A stretch of 13,760 nucleotides of DNA. Source: Bacteroidales bacterium UBA5382 (GTDB taxonomy: Bacteria; Bacteroidota; Bacteroidia; Bacteroidales; Dysgonomonadaceae). Of the stretch, positions 1 to 7,405 are shown piece by piece. Both the position numbers and the translations under genes were made by a program. Numbering within the stretch: position 1 is the stretch's first letter; each line of letters starts with the position of its first letter. Below the pieces are notes generated by a model. The model did not search any database. It saw only the letters and a program-made list of their open reading frames with translations, and was not told the DNA's origin. The stretch is from positions 15,165 to 28,924 of the forward strand of contig DHOU01000004.1 of assembly GCA_002409745.1 (NCBI GenBank), given 5' to 3'.

Positions 1-45
1 CTAATCTGCTAATCTGCTAATTTACTAATCTGCTAATTTGCTAAT
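1..45. repeat. Octamer tandem repeat downstream of the GH125 gene
   Basis: Five consecutive 8-base units (CTAATCTG, CTAATCTG, CTAATTTA, CTAATCTG, CTAATTTG), then a partial unit CTAAT. Units differ mainly at positions 6 and 8. The array starts at the window edge, so its full length is unknown, and it ends three bases before the GH125 stop codon. It holds no ORF. It has no strong hairpin, so it does not look like a terminator. It is a simple-sequence repeat of unknown role. Confidence 0.85.
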
Positions 46-48
46 GTC

Positions 49-1497
49 TTATGCAGGCAGCAAATGCAATTTGTTTTCGTTATCGAGTTTCAGAATCAAT
101 TCACCGAAAAGCGTATTCACCCAAGCAAACCAGGTACGGGTGAACTTTTTAGGATTGTCCTTGTGGAACGATTCGTGCATAAAGCCCGTATCGCCGTCGG
201 TGTCGCGGAGCATTTGCAGGCAATGAGCGATTTCCTTGTCGTCGCTACTTGTCATGGCGCGCATGATAATGCTCATCGGCCAAATCATGTCATAGCCGAT
301 ATGCGGGCCGCCGATACCTTCGCCGGCAGTTCCTTTGAAGAAGTACGGATTGTCCCCGCTCAACACCAACCGGCGCGTGTTTTGATAGACCTCGTCGTTT
401 TTATCGACCGCTCCCAGATAAGGAAGGGCCAGCAGGCTCGGCACGTTGGCGTCGTCCATGAAATACGTATTACCGAAACCGTCGACCTCGAAAGCATATA
501 CCCGTCCGTATTTGGGATGCGTGGTGATAGCATACGTTTCGATGGCCTGTTGCACTTCGTCGGCCAAAGCGGTACAAACCAGGGAGAAACTCTTATCTTG
601 CGTCACCTTTTCCGATAGTTCGGCCACTTCCCTGAGGGAGGTTACGGCGAAAAGGTTCGAAGGAACCAGGAATCCGAATGTGCTGGCATCATCCGAAGGG
701 CGGAAGGTCGAGACGATCAATCCCACCGGATTCACTGGGTGTCCGTATCCGTCGTTGGGAACGGTGTCCAATGCCCGGTCGGTCACGCGCAGGAAGCTGT
801 AGGGACCTAATCCGTCTTTGCGTTGTTGTTCTTTAAACGTTTTCACCACGAAGGCCATCGCTCGTTTCCAGTCCGCATCGAAGACCGACGTGTCGCCGGT
901 GGTTTTCCAGTAATGATAAGCCAGCCGGATAGGGTAGCAGAGCGAGTCGATTTCCCACTTGCGTTCGTGAAGTTCCGGTTTCATATCGGTCTTGTCGGAC
1001 ATCCATTCGCCGCCTCCGGCCTTTCCATCGGCATAGAAAGCGTTGGCATACGGGTCGATGAGAATGCATTGGGTTTGACGGCGGATGACGCCGGCAATCA
1101 ATCGTTTCAACGGCGCCTCGTCTTTTGTCAAAGGAACGTAAGGCCATACCTGGGCCGAGGAGTCGCGCAGCCACATGGCTTCGATGTCGCCGGTAATCAC
1201 GAAGGTGTCGGGCTTCCCGTTTTTAACGGAATAGTTGACTGTGGTGTCCAAGGTGTTCGGAAAACAGTTCCCGAACATCCATTTCAATTTCGGATCTTTT
1301 ATTTTGGAGGATACGCGTTGAATGGCTTTTTCGACGGATTGTGAGGTGAAATGACGGCTTTTGCCTGCCGGACGCTTCGATACGAATCCTCCGTTTTGCC
1401 GGATGGCGCCGGTGGAGGAAAAAACCATCGAGGGTTGTACTGCTAATGCGGCAAGTCCTATACCGCCTTTCTTAAGAAAATCTCTTCGAGTTGTCAT
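49..1497 (-). CDS. GH125 exo-alpha-1,6-mannosidase, Tat-type signal peptide
   Basis: A 482-residue glycoside hydrolase of family GH125, which in characterised members removes terminal alpha-1,6-linked mannose from the non-reducing end with inversion. The family signature is GDIEAMWLRDSSAQ at residues 103-116. FRPSDDA at about 265-271 should carry the general acid aspartate, MDDANVPSLL lies at 347-356, and HESF at 441-444 should carry the general base glutamate; these roles are assigned by memory of the family, not by alignment. Length and the (alpha/alpha)6-type sequence are normal for the family. The N-terminus TRRDFLKKGG followed by a hydrophobic stretch fits a twin-arginine signal, and there is no lipobox, so the enzyme is probably soluble in the periplasm. 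It is the last gene of the set, 107 bases after the upstream GH76, with a possible promoter of its own. Its GC content is visibly higher than that of the transport genes. Confidence 0.93.
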   Translation of the reverse strand: MTTRRDFLKKGGIGLAALAVQPSMVFSSTGAIRQNGGFVSKRPAGKSRHFTSQSVEKAIQRVSSKIKDPKLKWMFGNCFPNTLDTTVNYSVKNGKPDTFVITGDIEAMWLRDSSAQVWPYVPLTKDEAPLKRLIAGVIRRQTQCILIDPYANAFYADGKAGGGEWMSDKTDMKPELHERKWEIDSLCYPIRLAYHYWKTTGDTSVFDADWKRAMAFVVKTFKEQQRKDGLGPYSFLRVTDRALDTVPNDGYGHPVNPVGLIVSTFRPSDDASTFGFLVPSNLFAVTSLREVAELSEKVTQDKSFSLVCTALADEVQQAIETYAITTHPKYGRVYAFEVDGFGNTYFMDDANVPSLLALPYLGAVDKNDEVYQNTRRLVLSGDNPYFFKGTAGEGIGGPHIGYDMIWPMSIIMRAMTSSDDKEIAHCLQMLRDTDGDTGFMHESFHKDNPKKFTRTWFAWVNTLFGELILKLDNENKLHLLPA

Positions 1498-1529
1498 GTT
1501 GTTTTAATATTGAATTTTAGTCATAAACA

Positions 1530-1555
1530 AGAGTCGCGCTTCGGGTGGCGACTCT
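1530..1555 (-). terminator. GC-rich hairpin between GH76 and GH125 (terminator or leader structure)
   Basis: A perfect 8-bp inverted repeat, AGAGTCGC at 1530-1537 and GCGACTCT at 1548-1555, around a 10-base loop. Read on the minus strand it is followed by TTGTTTATG, a weak U-run, about 33 bases before the GH125 start codon. It could be a leaky terminator, an attenuator, or a stabilising 5' leader structure for GH125. The inverted repeat is certain; the function is not. Confidence 0.5.
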
Positions 1556-1580
1556 CGCATGCTTATTGATAGTCGTTGCT

Positions 1581-1589
1581 GCAAAGATA
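1581..1589 (-). promoter_or_regulatory. Candidate Bacteroidota -7 promoter element upstream of GH125
   Basis: On the minus strand this reads TATCTTTGC, an exact match to the Bacteroidota -7 consensus TAnnTTTG. It lies in the 107-base GH76-GH125 gap, just after a run of nine T. No TTTG-like -33 element is visible at the usual distance upstream. If active, transcription would start around 1574 and the hairpin at 1530-1555 would lie in the GH125 5' leader. Confidence 0.45.
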
Positions 1590-1604
1590 AAAAAAAATCG
1601 ATAC

Positions 1605-2819
1605 TTATTTTTGATTGAGCGAGGAGAACTCCGAAAAAAGTTCTATCATGCACGCATTGTCCAATAACCATTTGAAGCGGTTATCGGAAGGCTTGTTCCA
1701 CGAGTTGCCGAATAATCCGTTTTCGTCCCGGCTATGATTCAGGGCGTAATAGGCATTATCGCGCATCAGCGAAACGTACGCTTCATTTCCATCTTCCGCA
1801 TACAATGCTTTCAGTCCCCTGAACAGGATGGTGTTGAACCATGGCGACGACGGATAAAATAATTGTTCGCCGTCGGTTGTCGGCCTGTTGCTTGCGAAAT
1901 GTTTGAAAGAACCTTCAGCCGTTTGCTGCGCATCGCGGAGGAAGGTTGTGTCTCGGGTTGCCCGGTACAGCAAAACCCCCGCCTCGATCATTTGTCCGCT
2001 GTTGTAGGTATATTTGTGTTTGCTGATGTCATCGGTCAAACTAATATTATCCCAATACACGTGATCCGAGGGATCGAGCAGGTGTTGCTTTGTCCATTGG
2101 TAGGTGTCGATGGCTCGATGCAAATACATGCTGTCGCCGGTAATCGTAAATAAGCGGGCGCAAAGCACCGCGCCGGGAGCGTTCGAACAGGTATTTTTGC
2201 TTTCCTTCTTTTGTTCGCACCAATAGATGCCGCCGCCGAGTTTATCGTCCCATCCGCTGTAGATGAACTTGTATAAAAGCAATGCTTTATCGAGATACGT
2301 TGTATTGCCCGTCGATTCATAGAGCGAGCAGAAATCCAACGCCAGCCACACGTTGTCGTCGTAGAAACGGTCGCTATGTCCCGCGAAAACCGGGTACGAT
2401 TGATAAGCCGCCGGTTGCCGCGACGCGTCGAAATACTTATCCAGCCCCGGGAGCAACCGTCCTTCGAGCAGTGACAAATACGTTGAGTCCTTTGTCTCCT
2501 TATACAACGACACCACCCCGGATATCACGCCCGAATACGGCCACAAAAACGACACCTCCTGCTTTTGCTTTTGAGCCGAGCCGTCGGCTAGGTAATCTAC
2601 CTGATGATTCGGGTTTACCGGATAGGTTTCCGTCAGCAAACCATGCTGCGGAACGGCATACAACTCCAGTATCCTATTCAATATCGAGTCGGCAACAACG
2701 GCCGGCTGCTGATGAACGGTTCCGGACACCTTTTTTTCACGCGGCGAACCACAATGGATAAAGGAAAGAATAAAAAATAAGTAAAACGTTCTTTGGATGG
2801 TTGGTTGCATTATTAACAT
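1605..2819 (-). CDS. GH76 endo-alpha-1,6-mannanase, lipoprotein (GH76-1)
   Basis: A 404-residue protein of family GH76, whose characterised members cut the alpha-1,6-mannan backbone internally with retention. The catalytic paired aspartates are D154-D155 in the motif RFYDDNVWLALDF. Other family landmarks are GGGIYW (195-200), KNTCSNAPGA (208-217) and YTYNSGQ (270-276). The N-terminus is a lipoprotein signal with Cys23 in FIHC. After the cysteine comes GSPREKK, which is basic and lacks the acidic export signal seen in surface lipoproteins, so I infer an inward-facing, periplasmic location. The first ATG (2819) is preferred because an AGAGAAA purine run sits about 10 bases upstream; ATG at 2810 is the alternative. 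The gene follows the other GH76 by 29 bases. The two GH76 proteins are clearly different from each other outside the motifs, and this one is more GC-rich. Confidence 0.92.
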   Translation of the reverse strand: MLIMQPTIQRTFYLFFILSFIHCGSPREKKVSGTVHQQPAVVADSILNRILELYAVPQHGLLTETYPVNPNHQVDYLADGSAQKQKQEVSFLWPYSGVISGVVSLYKETKDSTYLSLLEGRLLPGLDKYFDASRQPAAYQSYPVFAGHSDRFYDDNVWLALDFCSLYESTGNTTYLDKALLLYKFIYSGWDDKLGGGIYWCEQKKESKNTCSNAPGAVLCARLFTITGDSMYLHRAIDTYQWTKQHLLDPSDHVYWDNISLTDDISKHKYTYNSGQMIEAGVLLYRATRDTTFLRDAQQTAEGSFKHFASNRPTTDGEQLFYPSSPWFNTILFRGLKALYAEDGNEAYVSLMRDNAYYALNHSRDENGLFGNSWNKPSDNRFKWLLDNACMIELFSEFSSLNQK

Positions 2820-2848
2820 GATTTTTTATTTCTCTGTTACATTCAATT

Positions 2849-3973
2849 TTAAGGCAGAAGTTCTTTGCTCTCGAGCAAGGCCATCGCTTCTACAAGCATG
2901 CTACCACTTAACTGTTCGCTTAATCCCGTAGTAGAACCGGGCTTTTGCCTCCAATTCGGGCCGAATAAAACGGTGGGCTTTGAGGTACCCTCTTTCCACA
3001 ATGTTTCGGCATTATGTTTTATAAATTGGATATACCGTCTTTTTGCCGTTGCGTCCAACCGGTCTTGTTGGATCAGTTCTGTAAAATAACGGATGAAAAT
3101 ACCTTTAAAAAGTCCCCCGTCGCCGGTTCCTTCGCTTTTCAAAATCGAATTGTCAACCAGGCTGCCTGTCGTATGATCTGCCGCCAACACAGCGTCGTTC
3201 AGATAAGCTTTTTCATTGAATATTTTGTATAATTCTACGGCAGAACCGATGAAGGTGCCTTGATTATAGGTAAATATCCAGTCTCTGTTAGTATTGCCGG
3301 TGGCGATTTCTATATTATCGAATACCGCACCGTTATTGGCATTAAACAAGACGGATTTTTCCCAATTGTAAATTTTAAGAGCCCACTCTTTGTCTTCTTC
3401 ATTTTTAAACCGTTGATAGAGGCGCGCGGCAAAGATGCAGGCAGGCCCATTGGAACAGGCATTTTTGCTTTTCCTTTCTTTGTTCCAATAAATGCCGCCT
3501 CCCGTTTCTTCACTCCAACCGGTCTTGATATATTCCCATATCTGCAATGCCGCCTCCTTAAATTTCGTGTCTTGTGTGGCATCGTACGTGCGGAGCATCG
3601 CAAGGCCGATCCATTCCATATCGTCGTAGAAATGATTATCGAAAGTGTTTCCGTTCTTTTGACGGACGCCCTCATACCATCTATCGAAATAATTTTTATA
3701 AAACGAATCGCCTGTCCGGTTATAAGCGTCTACCAATACATCCAGACCGTGTGCTTGCGGCCAATAACCGAATGACAGGTCTTGTGCGCTTTTGTTATTG
3801 AAATAGTTGCCGGAAGTATTCCAAAAATTATTTACCAATGATTTGCTGCTACTATCTGCCGCGGCCGCCCAACTTACTTGATACGGGTCTTCTCCGTTGG
3901 GGGTCGGTTCGTCTTTCTCACTACATGCTGCAAAAAGCAATCCTATAAGAGCAAAGTATACTATTCTTTTCAT
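2849..3973 (-). CDS. GH76 endo-alpha-1,6-mannanase, probable surface lipoprotein (GH76-2)
   Basis: A 374-residue GH76 protein. The catalytic pair is D117-D118 in NHFYDDMEWIGLAM, with GGGIYW at 158-163, KNACSNGPA at 170-178 and YNQGTFIG at 237-244. The signal peptide ends at the lipobox LFAAC with Cys17, followed by SEKDEPTPNGED. This acidic stretch resembles the Bacteroidota lipoprotein export signal, so display on the cell surface is likely; there it would make the first cuts in mannan. It lies 27 bases after the GH92 stop codon and 29 bases before GH76-1, consistent with one transcript. Sampled lines of this gene are about 40% GC, like the upstream genes and unlike the two genes that follow. 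The substrate is inferred from family and neighbours. Confidence 0.92.
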   Translation of the reverse strand: MKRIVYFALIGLLFAACSEKDEPTPNGEDPYQVSWAAAADSSSKSLVNNFWNTSGNYFNNKSAQDLSFGYWPQAHGLDVLVDAYNRTGDSFYKNYFDRWYEGVRQKNGNTFDNHFYDDMEWIGLAMLRTYDATQDTKFKEAALQIWEYIKTGWSEETGGGIYWNKERKSKNACSNGPACIFAARLYQRFKNEEDKEWALKIYNWEKSVLFNANNGAVFDNIEIATGNTNRDWIFTYNQGTFIGSAVELYKIFNEKAYLNDAVLAADHTTGSLVDNSILKSEGTGDGGLFKGIFIRYFTELIQQDRLDATAKRRYIQFIKHNAETLWKEGTSKPTVLFGPNWRQKPGSTTGLSEQLSGSMLVEAMALLESKELLP

Positions 3974-4000
3974 ATTGTAATAATAAGTTTTACGCGTTGG

Positions 4001-6139
4001 TTATTCTGTTAGAATGATTAAGTCCTTGTTATTTTTCAATTCATTATGTGTAATAAAATATCCGTCTATTTTTTTTCCTCCGGAAATAATAGAGGTTATT
4101 TTGGTGCCGGAATTTTGTTTTGTGATCGTACAGTTGTCATCATCTCCGAGCCAAAGGGTGGTCTTCTTAAACAGCGGAACAGAAACAATATATTCCGGAT
4201 CGGCGGGCGAAAAAGTATATAGCCCGATGGCGTTCAGTACATACCACGATGACATTTCTCCCGCATCGTCCATGCCGGCCAATGACAATCCTTCTTTCCC
4301 CATCCGGTAAAAATGATTCATAATATGGTCGAGGATGGCTTGTGACTTTTCTTGCTTGCCTACAAAATAATATAAGTAAGGAAAATTATGGTCGGGTTGG
4401 TTGCCATGGCAATATTGACCGATGAAAACCGACAGATTATGCGCTTCGTAGCCTCTCCACGGAATGGAGAACAGCGAATCGAGCTTGTCCTCAAAAGCTT
4501 TTTTGTCGGGATATAAACCGATCAGACCCTGCGGATCGTGGGGCGCGAAGAAGGTCGATTGCCAGCCATTCGCTTCCCGGTACATATATTCATAATACGG
4601 CACTTGCGGATCGAAGTTTTTAATCCATTCTCCGCTCTCGAGTCGAGGACGCATATGCCCGGTGGCAGGATCGAACAAGTTTTTGTAATTCTTGCTCCGT
4701 TCCATTAACGAGGCGTGATTCTTTTCATCTTTCAGCGCTTTAGCCACCAATGCCACGGCATAGTCATCATACGCATACTCTTGTGTTTTGGTAACCGCCG
4801 CTTTGGCCACGGTCTCGAGTTTGGGATGAGGAATATCCATCTCCGAGATATATCCTTTGCGGATATATTCATTCAAATAAGGCCGTCCTTCGGCGCCTTC
4901 AATCGTCGCATTTTTCAGAATCAACCGGTAAGCTCGTTCGATATCGAACCCCCGGATGCCTCTTAAATACGTTCCGGCCACAAAAACGGAGGCATGGTCG
5001 CCATGGAAAAAGGTAGGCATGAATCCTTTTTTCTCTCCTTTATCGGTGATGGAGTTGATTACGTCCGCTGCCACATCGGGAGATAGTATTCCCAATAATA
5101 TCAGCTTATTCCGATAATCGTCCCAAAACGAAGGATTGGTATAATAACGGAATCCGTTATTTGCTACTTTGCCGTTTACATCAACATATTCACCGTTTCC
5201 ATCGCTTCGAAGTGCTGGCCATAAAAATGACCGGTACAAGGAGGAATAGAATGTTTCGTACTGCTCTTCACTCCCTCCCGATACGTCGATTTTCGACAAT
5301 AACGCTTCCCATGTTTCCTGAGCTTCCGTTTGTATTTGAGCGAAACTTTTTCCGGCTATTTCTTTAGAAAGATTTTCTTTTGCATTTTCAATACTCACAA
5401 AAGAAAAACCGATCTTTAGCTCCAACGGTCGAGCCGCGTTGTCTTGAACAAAGTCGACTAAAGAGACGATGTTTTTGTCTTTGCCCAATGATTGAACCGT
5501 CGAGATACCATAATTGGAAACGGCATAAAAATAAATTTTTTCTCCCGTTTCCTGAAATCCGGTAAAAACATTTTTCCCTCTTTTTTCGATGTGCCAATCC
5601 CTTACCCGTTCATTCGATTTGGATAAATCGGCCAATAGTTGAATGTGATCCCCCTTTTTATAGGTATATTTGTGATAAGCGCACCGAAGGGTAGACGTTA
5701 ATTCGACATTTATTCCGTATCGTTCTAAAAAAACTTGATAGTAACCCGGATGTGCCGATTCGTTACTATGCGTGTAAGGAGATTGGTAGTTGTCGGGAGA
5801 CACCTTTCCCGTCACCGGCAATAAAGGCACATGGCATAAGTTCCAGTGGCCTTTGTTGGTATGCGTAAACGCATAAATGACGGAGTCTTCGTATTGGTAT
5901 CCCGATCCGCTTCCGAATAATGTAACGGGACTTACCTGCACCATGGCATTCGGTAAAGAGGCGCCGGGAAATACTTCTGCCCCCCATGTACGACGGGTAG
6001 GGGTGTAGCCCAAATCGTTCGCGTCCCAAAGAGTCGCCGTGCCTAAAAAAGGATTGACGTAATGAGTCCGTGGTTGTTGTCCGGGCAGATGATTACAAAA
6101 AAACAGTATTGATAGAATTAGAATAATATTCCGTTTCAT
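4001..6139 (-). CDS. GH92 calcium-dependent exo-alpha-mannosidase
   Basis: A 712-residue GH92 protein, a family of calcium-dependent inverting exo-mannosidases acting on alpha-1,2, alpha-1,3, alpha-1,4, alpha-1,6 or phospho-linked mannose. N-terminal landmarks are YVNPFLGT (27-34) and FPGASLPNAMVQVSP (57-71). Catalytic-region landmarks are YREANGWQ (520-527, with E522 the likely general acid), HGNQPDHNFPYLY (578-590) and GMDDAGEMSSW (622-632, with D625 the likely base or a neighbour of it). The signal peptide has a cysteine at 15 (LFFC), but phenylalanine at -1 does not fit a lipobox, so I read it as a soluble periplasmic enzyme with cleavage near residue 20. In this locus it would strip side-chain mannoses so that GH76 and GH125 can reach the backbone. 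The GNQP rather than GNEP-type loop may affect linkage preference; the exact linkage cannot be assigned here. It is the first gene after the putative terminator. Confidence 0.94.
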   Translation of the reverse strand: MKRNIILILSILFFCNHLPGQQPRTHYVNPFLGTATLWDANDLGYTPTRRTWGAEVFPGASLPNAMVQVSPVTLFGSGSGYQYEDSVIYAFTHTNKGHWNLCHVPLLPVTGKVSPDNYQSPYTHSNESAHPGYYQVFLERYGINVELTSTLRCAYHKYTYKKGDHIQLLADLSKSNERVRDWHIEKRGKNVFTGFQETGEKIYFYAVSNYGISTVQSLGKDKNIVSLVDFVQDNAARPLELKIGFSFVSIENAKENLSKEIAGKSFAQIQTEAQETWEALLSKIDVSGGSEEQYETFYSSLYRSFLWPALRSDGNGEYVDVNGKVANNGFRYYTNPSFWDDYRNKLILLGILSPDVAADVINSITDKGEKKGFMPTFFHGDHASVFVAGTYLRGIRGFDIERAYRLILKNATIEGAEGRPYLNEYIRKGYISEMDIPHPKLETVAKAAVTKTQEYAYDDYAVALVAKALKDEKNHASLMERSKNYKNLFDPATGHMRPRLESGEWIKNFDPQVPYYEYMYREANGWQSTFFAPHDPQGLIGLYPDKKAFEDKLDSLFSIPWRGYEAHNLSVFIGQYCHGNQPDHNFPYLYYFVGKQEKSQAILDHIMNHFYRMGKEGLSLAGMDDAGEMSSWYVLNAIGLYTFSPADPEYIVSVPLFKKTTLWLGDDDNCTITKQNSGTKITSIISGGKKIDGYFITHNELKNNKDLIILTE

Positions 6140-6162
6140 AAAATATACTTTATTTTACATTT

Positions 6163-6218
6163 AAAAGGTTGCCTGAATGAATTAAATGGATGTAAATTTC
6201 ATTTTCAGGCAACCTTTT
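6163..6218 (-). terminator. Probable intrinsic terminator between the SusE/F pair and GH92
   Basis: A perfect 15-bp inverted repeat: AAAAGGTTGCCTGAA at 6163-6177 and TTCAGGCAACCTTTT at 6204-6218, with a 26-base loop that can add four more pairs (TGAA at 6178-6181 with TTCA at 6198-6201). The stem base has A-tract/U-tract character on both strands, as in a bidirectional terminator. It sits in a 104-base gap between co-directional genes, so it probably gives partial termination and sets transporter genes above enzymes in expression. Confidence 0.72.
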
Positions 6219-6243
6219 CAGATAGTTTTAATTATTAACCGTT

Positions 6244-7392
6244 TTATTGGCTGCCCACTTTTTTTATTTCATGGGTATACGGTTTATCTGCCTGCATATA
6301 CAATGTTACATCGACTAGAGCCAAGTCCATTTCTCCGGCAAATTTCCATTTTTGATCCCATTGATTTGTCGGGGTTTCTTTTACGTAATAGTACGATTCG
6401 GGACTTGCAGCGCTCGGGCGGCTGTCGGTGTCGTTTAATGTACCGATCATCTGGATAAATTCTTCGCCGTTCGAGTTGATTCTTGTCGTCACGAATTTGT
6501 AACGTTCATCACGTCCCCAACCCTCCTGTTTGAAAGTAACGGGTTGAGAGGATGCCTTCCAGACACCTTTTCCGATATAATTCAGCGGGAAGAGAACTTT
6601 GTTTTCAGGACTGAAGAACAATCCTACTCCGGTTATTTCGTTATAGACGGCAGAACTGATCGTGAAATCCAATTCGATTTTATAAACACCTGTTTTTGTA
6701 ACGGTACTCGTACCGTCTAACTTCAATACTCCTTTGCTATCCGTATAATATTGAAGAGGAGTTCCCGAATTTGCATTCGTGAAGAAGTACGGTTTTCCAG
6801 CGGTCAATTGAGTATATATTTCAAATTTTCCCGATGAGACGCCTTTCATTATTAATGCCTTCGAAAGGTCATCTCCCGCTTCCGATCCTTCGCCCGTTAA
6901 ATAGACATCGTCCGGTATTTCGTCGAATCCGGCCAACCGGGTAACCGTAATGGAATGTTCTTGCGCCGCTTTTAGAGCGTTTGTTCCTTTCAAAGAAAAG
7001 GCCGTCCATTTAAAAGTGCCTGATTCGGAAGGATTAATACCTATTTTCCCGGCAATTTTGTTCATTAATTTATGGGAAATGGTCGCATGATTCTGGAATC
7101 CGTTATTATCGGAAGAGGTCACATAAACGGGATCTGAAAAATCTCCGTCCTTTTTGTCGAAAGCTATCTGATAGACTACTGCACCACTTTCTGCCGCATT
7201 GGTTCGTTCCCATTCAAAATAGAGTTCTGCACTGGCGGAAGGAGATAATTCTATGGATTTCCCTTCAACCGGCTCAATGAGCGTTTTAACCTCCGACAGG
7301 CGATGGTCGAACTTCCCCATGGAATCGTTACATGCCGTGGCGATAAGGATGAAAGAAGCTAAAAAGATCAGTTTATTTACGATTGTTTTCAT
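6244..7392 (-). CDS. SusE/SusF-like surface glycan-binding lipoprotein (second copy)
   Basis: A 382-residue outer-membrane lipoprotein of the SusE/SusF type, a non-catalytic protein that holds glycan at the cell surface. The signal ends at lipobox IATAC with Cys21, followed by NDSMGKFD. The N-terminal SusE-type domain spans roughly 38-155 (EPVEGKSIEL, YFEWER, YQIAFDKKDGDFSDPVYV). A second domain starts near DVYLTGEGSEAGDD, and the C-terminal binding domain contains GLFFSPENK, DERYKF and a PESYYYVKE...QW stretch rich in aromatics. It is a paralogue of the preceding gene, 13 bases away, with similar domain order and near-identical sequence around the start codon (AAAGAGT then ATGAAAACAAT). The ligand is inferred to be alpha-mannan from the enzymes encoded downstream. 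A hairpin follows its stop codon. Confidence 0.85.
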   Translation of the reverse strand: MKTIVNKLIFLASFILIATACNDSMGKFDHRLSEVKTLIEPVEGKSIELSPSASAELYFEWERTNAAESGAVVYQIAFDKKDGDFSDPVYVTSSDNNGFQNHATISHKLMNKIAGKIGINPSESGTFKWTAFSLKGTNALKAAQEHSITVTRLAGFDEIPDDVYLTGEGSEAGDDLSKALIMKGVSSGKFEIYTQLTAGKPYFFTNANSGTPLQYYTDSKGVLKLDGTSTVTKTGVYKIELDFTISSAVYNEITGVGLFFSPENKVLFPLNYIGKGVWKASSQPVTFKQEGWGRDERYKFVTTRINSNGEEFIQMIGTLNDTDSRPSAASPESYYYVKETPTNQWDQKWKFAGEMDLALVDVTLYMQADKPYTHEIKKVGSQ

Positions 7393-7405
7393 ACTCTTTC
7401 TTTTA

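Noticed and set aside
64..618. 184-codon plus-strand ORF opposite GH125
   Set aside because: Antisense shadow of a clear GH125 coding sequence in GC-rich DNA; no recognisable domain or start context.
823..1344. 173-codon plus-strand ORF opposite GH125
   Set aside because: Same reason: fully inside GH125, no family features of its own.
2282..2761. 159-codon plus-strand ORF opposite GH76-1
   Set aside because: Low-complexity proline/arginine/threonine-rich translation typical of an antisense frame.
3260..3775. 171-codon plus-strand ORF opposite GH76-2
   Set aside because: Lies wholly antisense to a well-supported GH76 gene with its catalytic motif intact.
5130..5148. Candidate weak inverted repeats inside GH92 and other genes
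   Set aside because: Short AT-rich palindromes within coding sequence are expected by chance and no CRISPR, tRNA, rRNA or insertion-sequence structure was found anywhere in the window.
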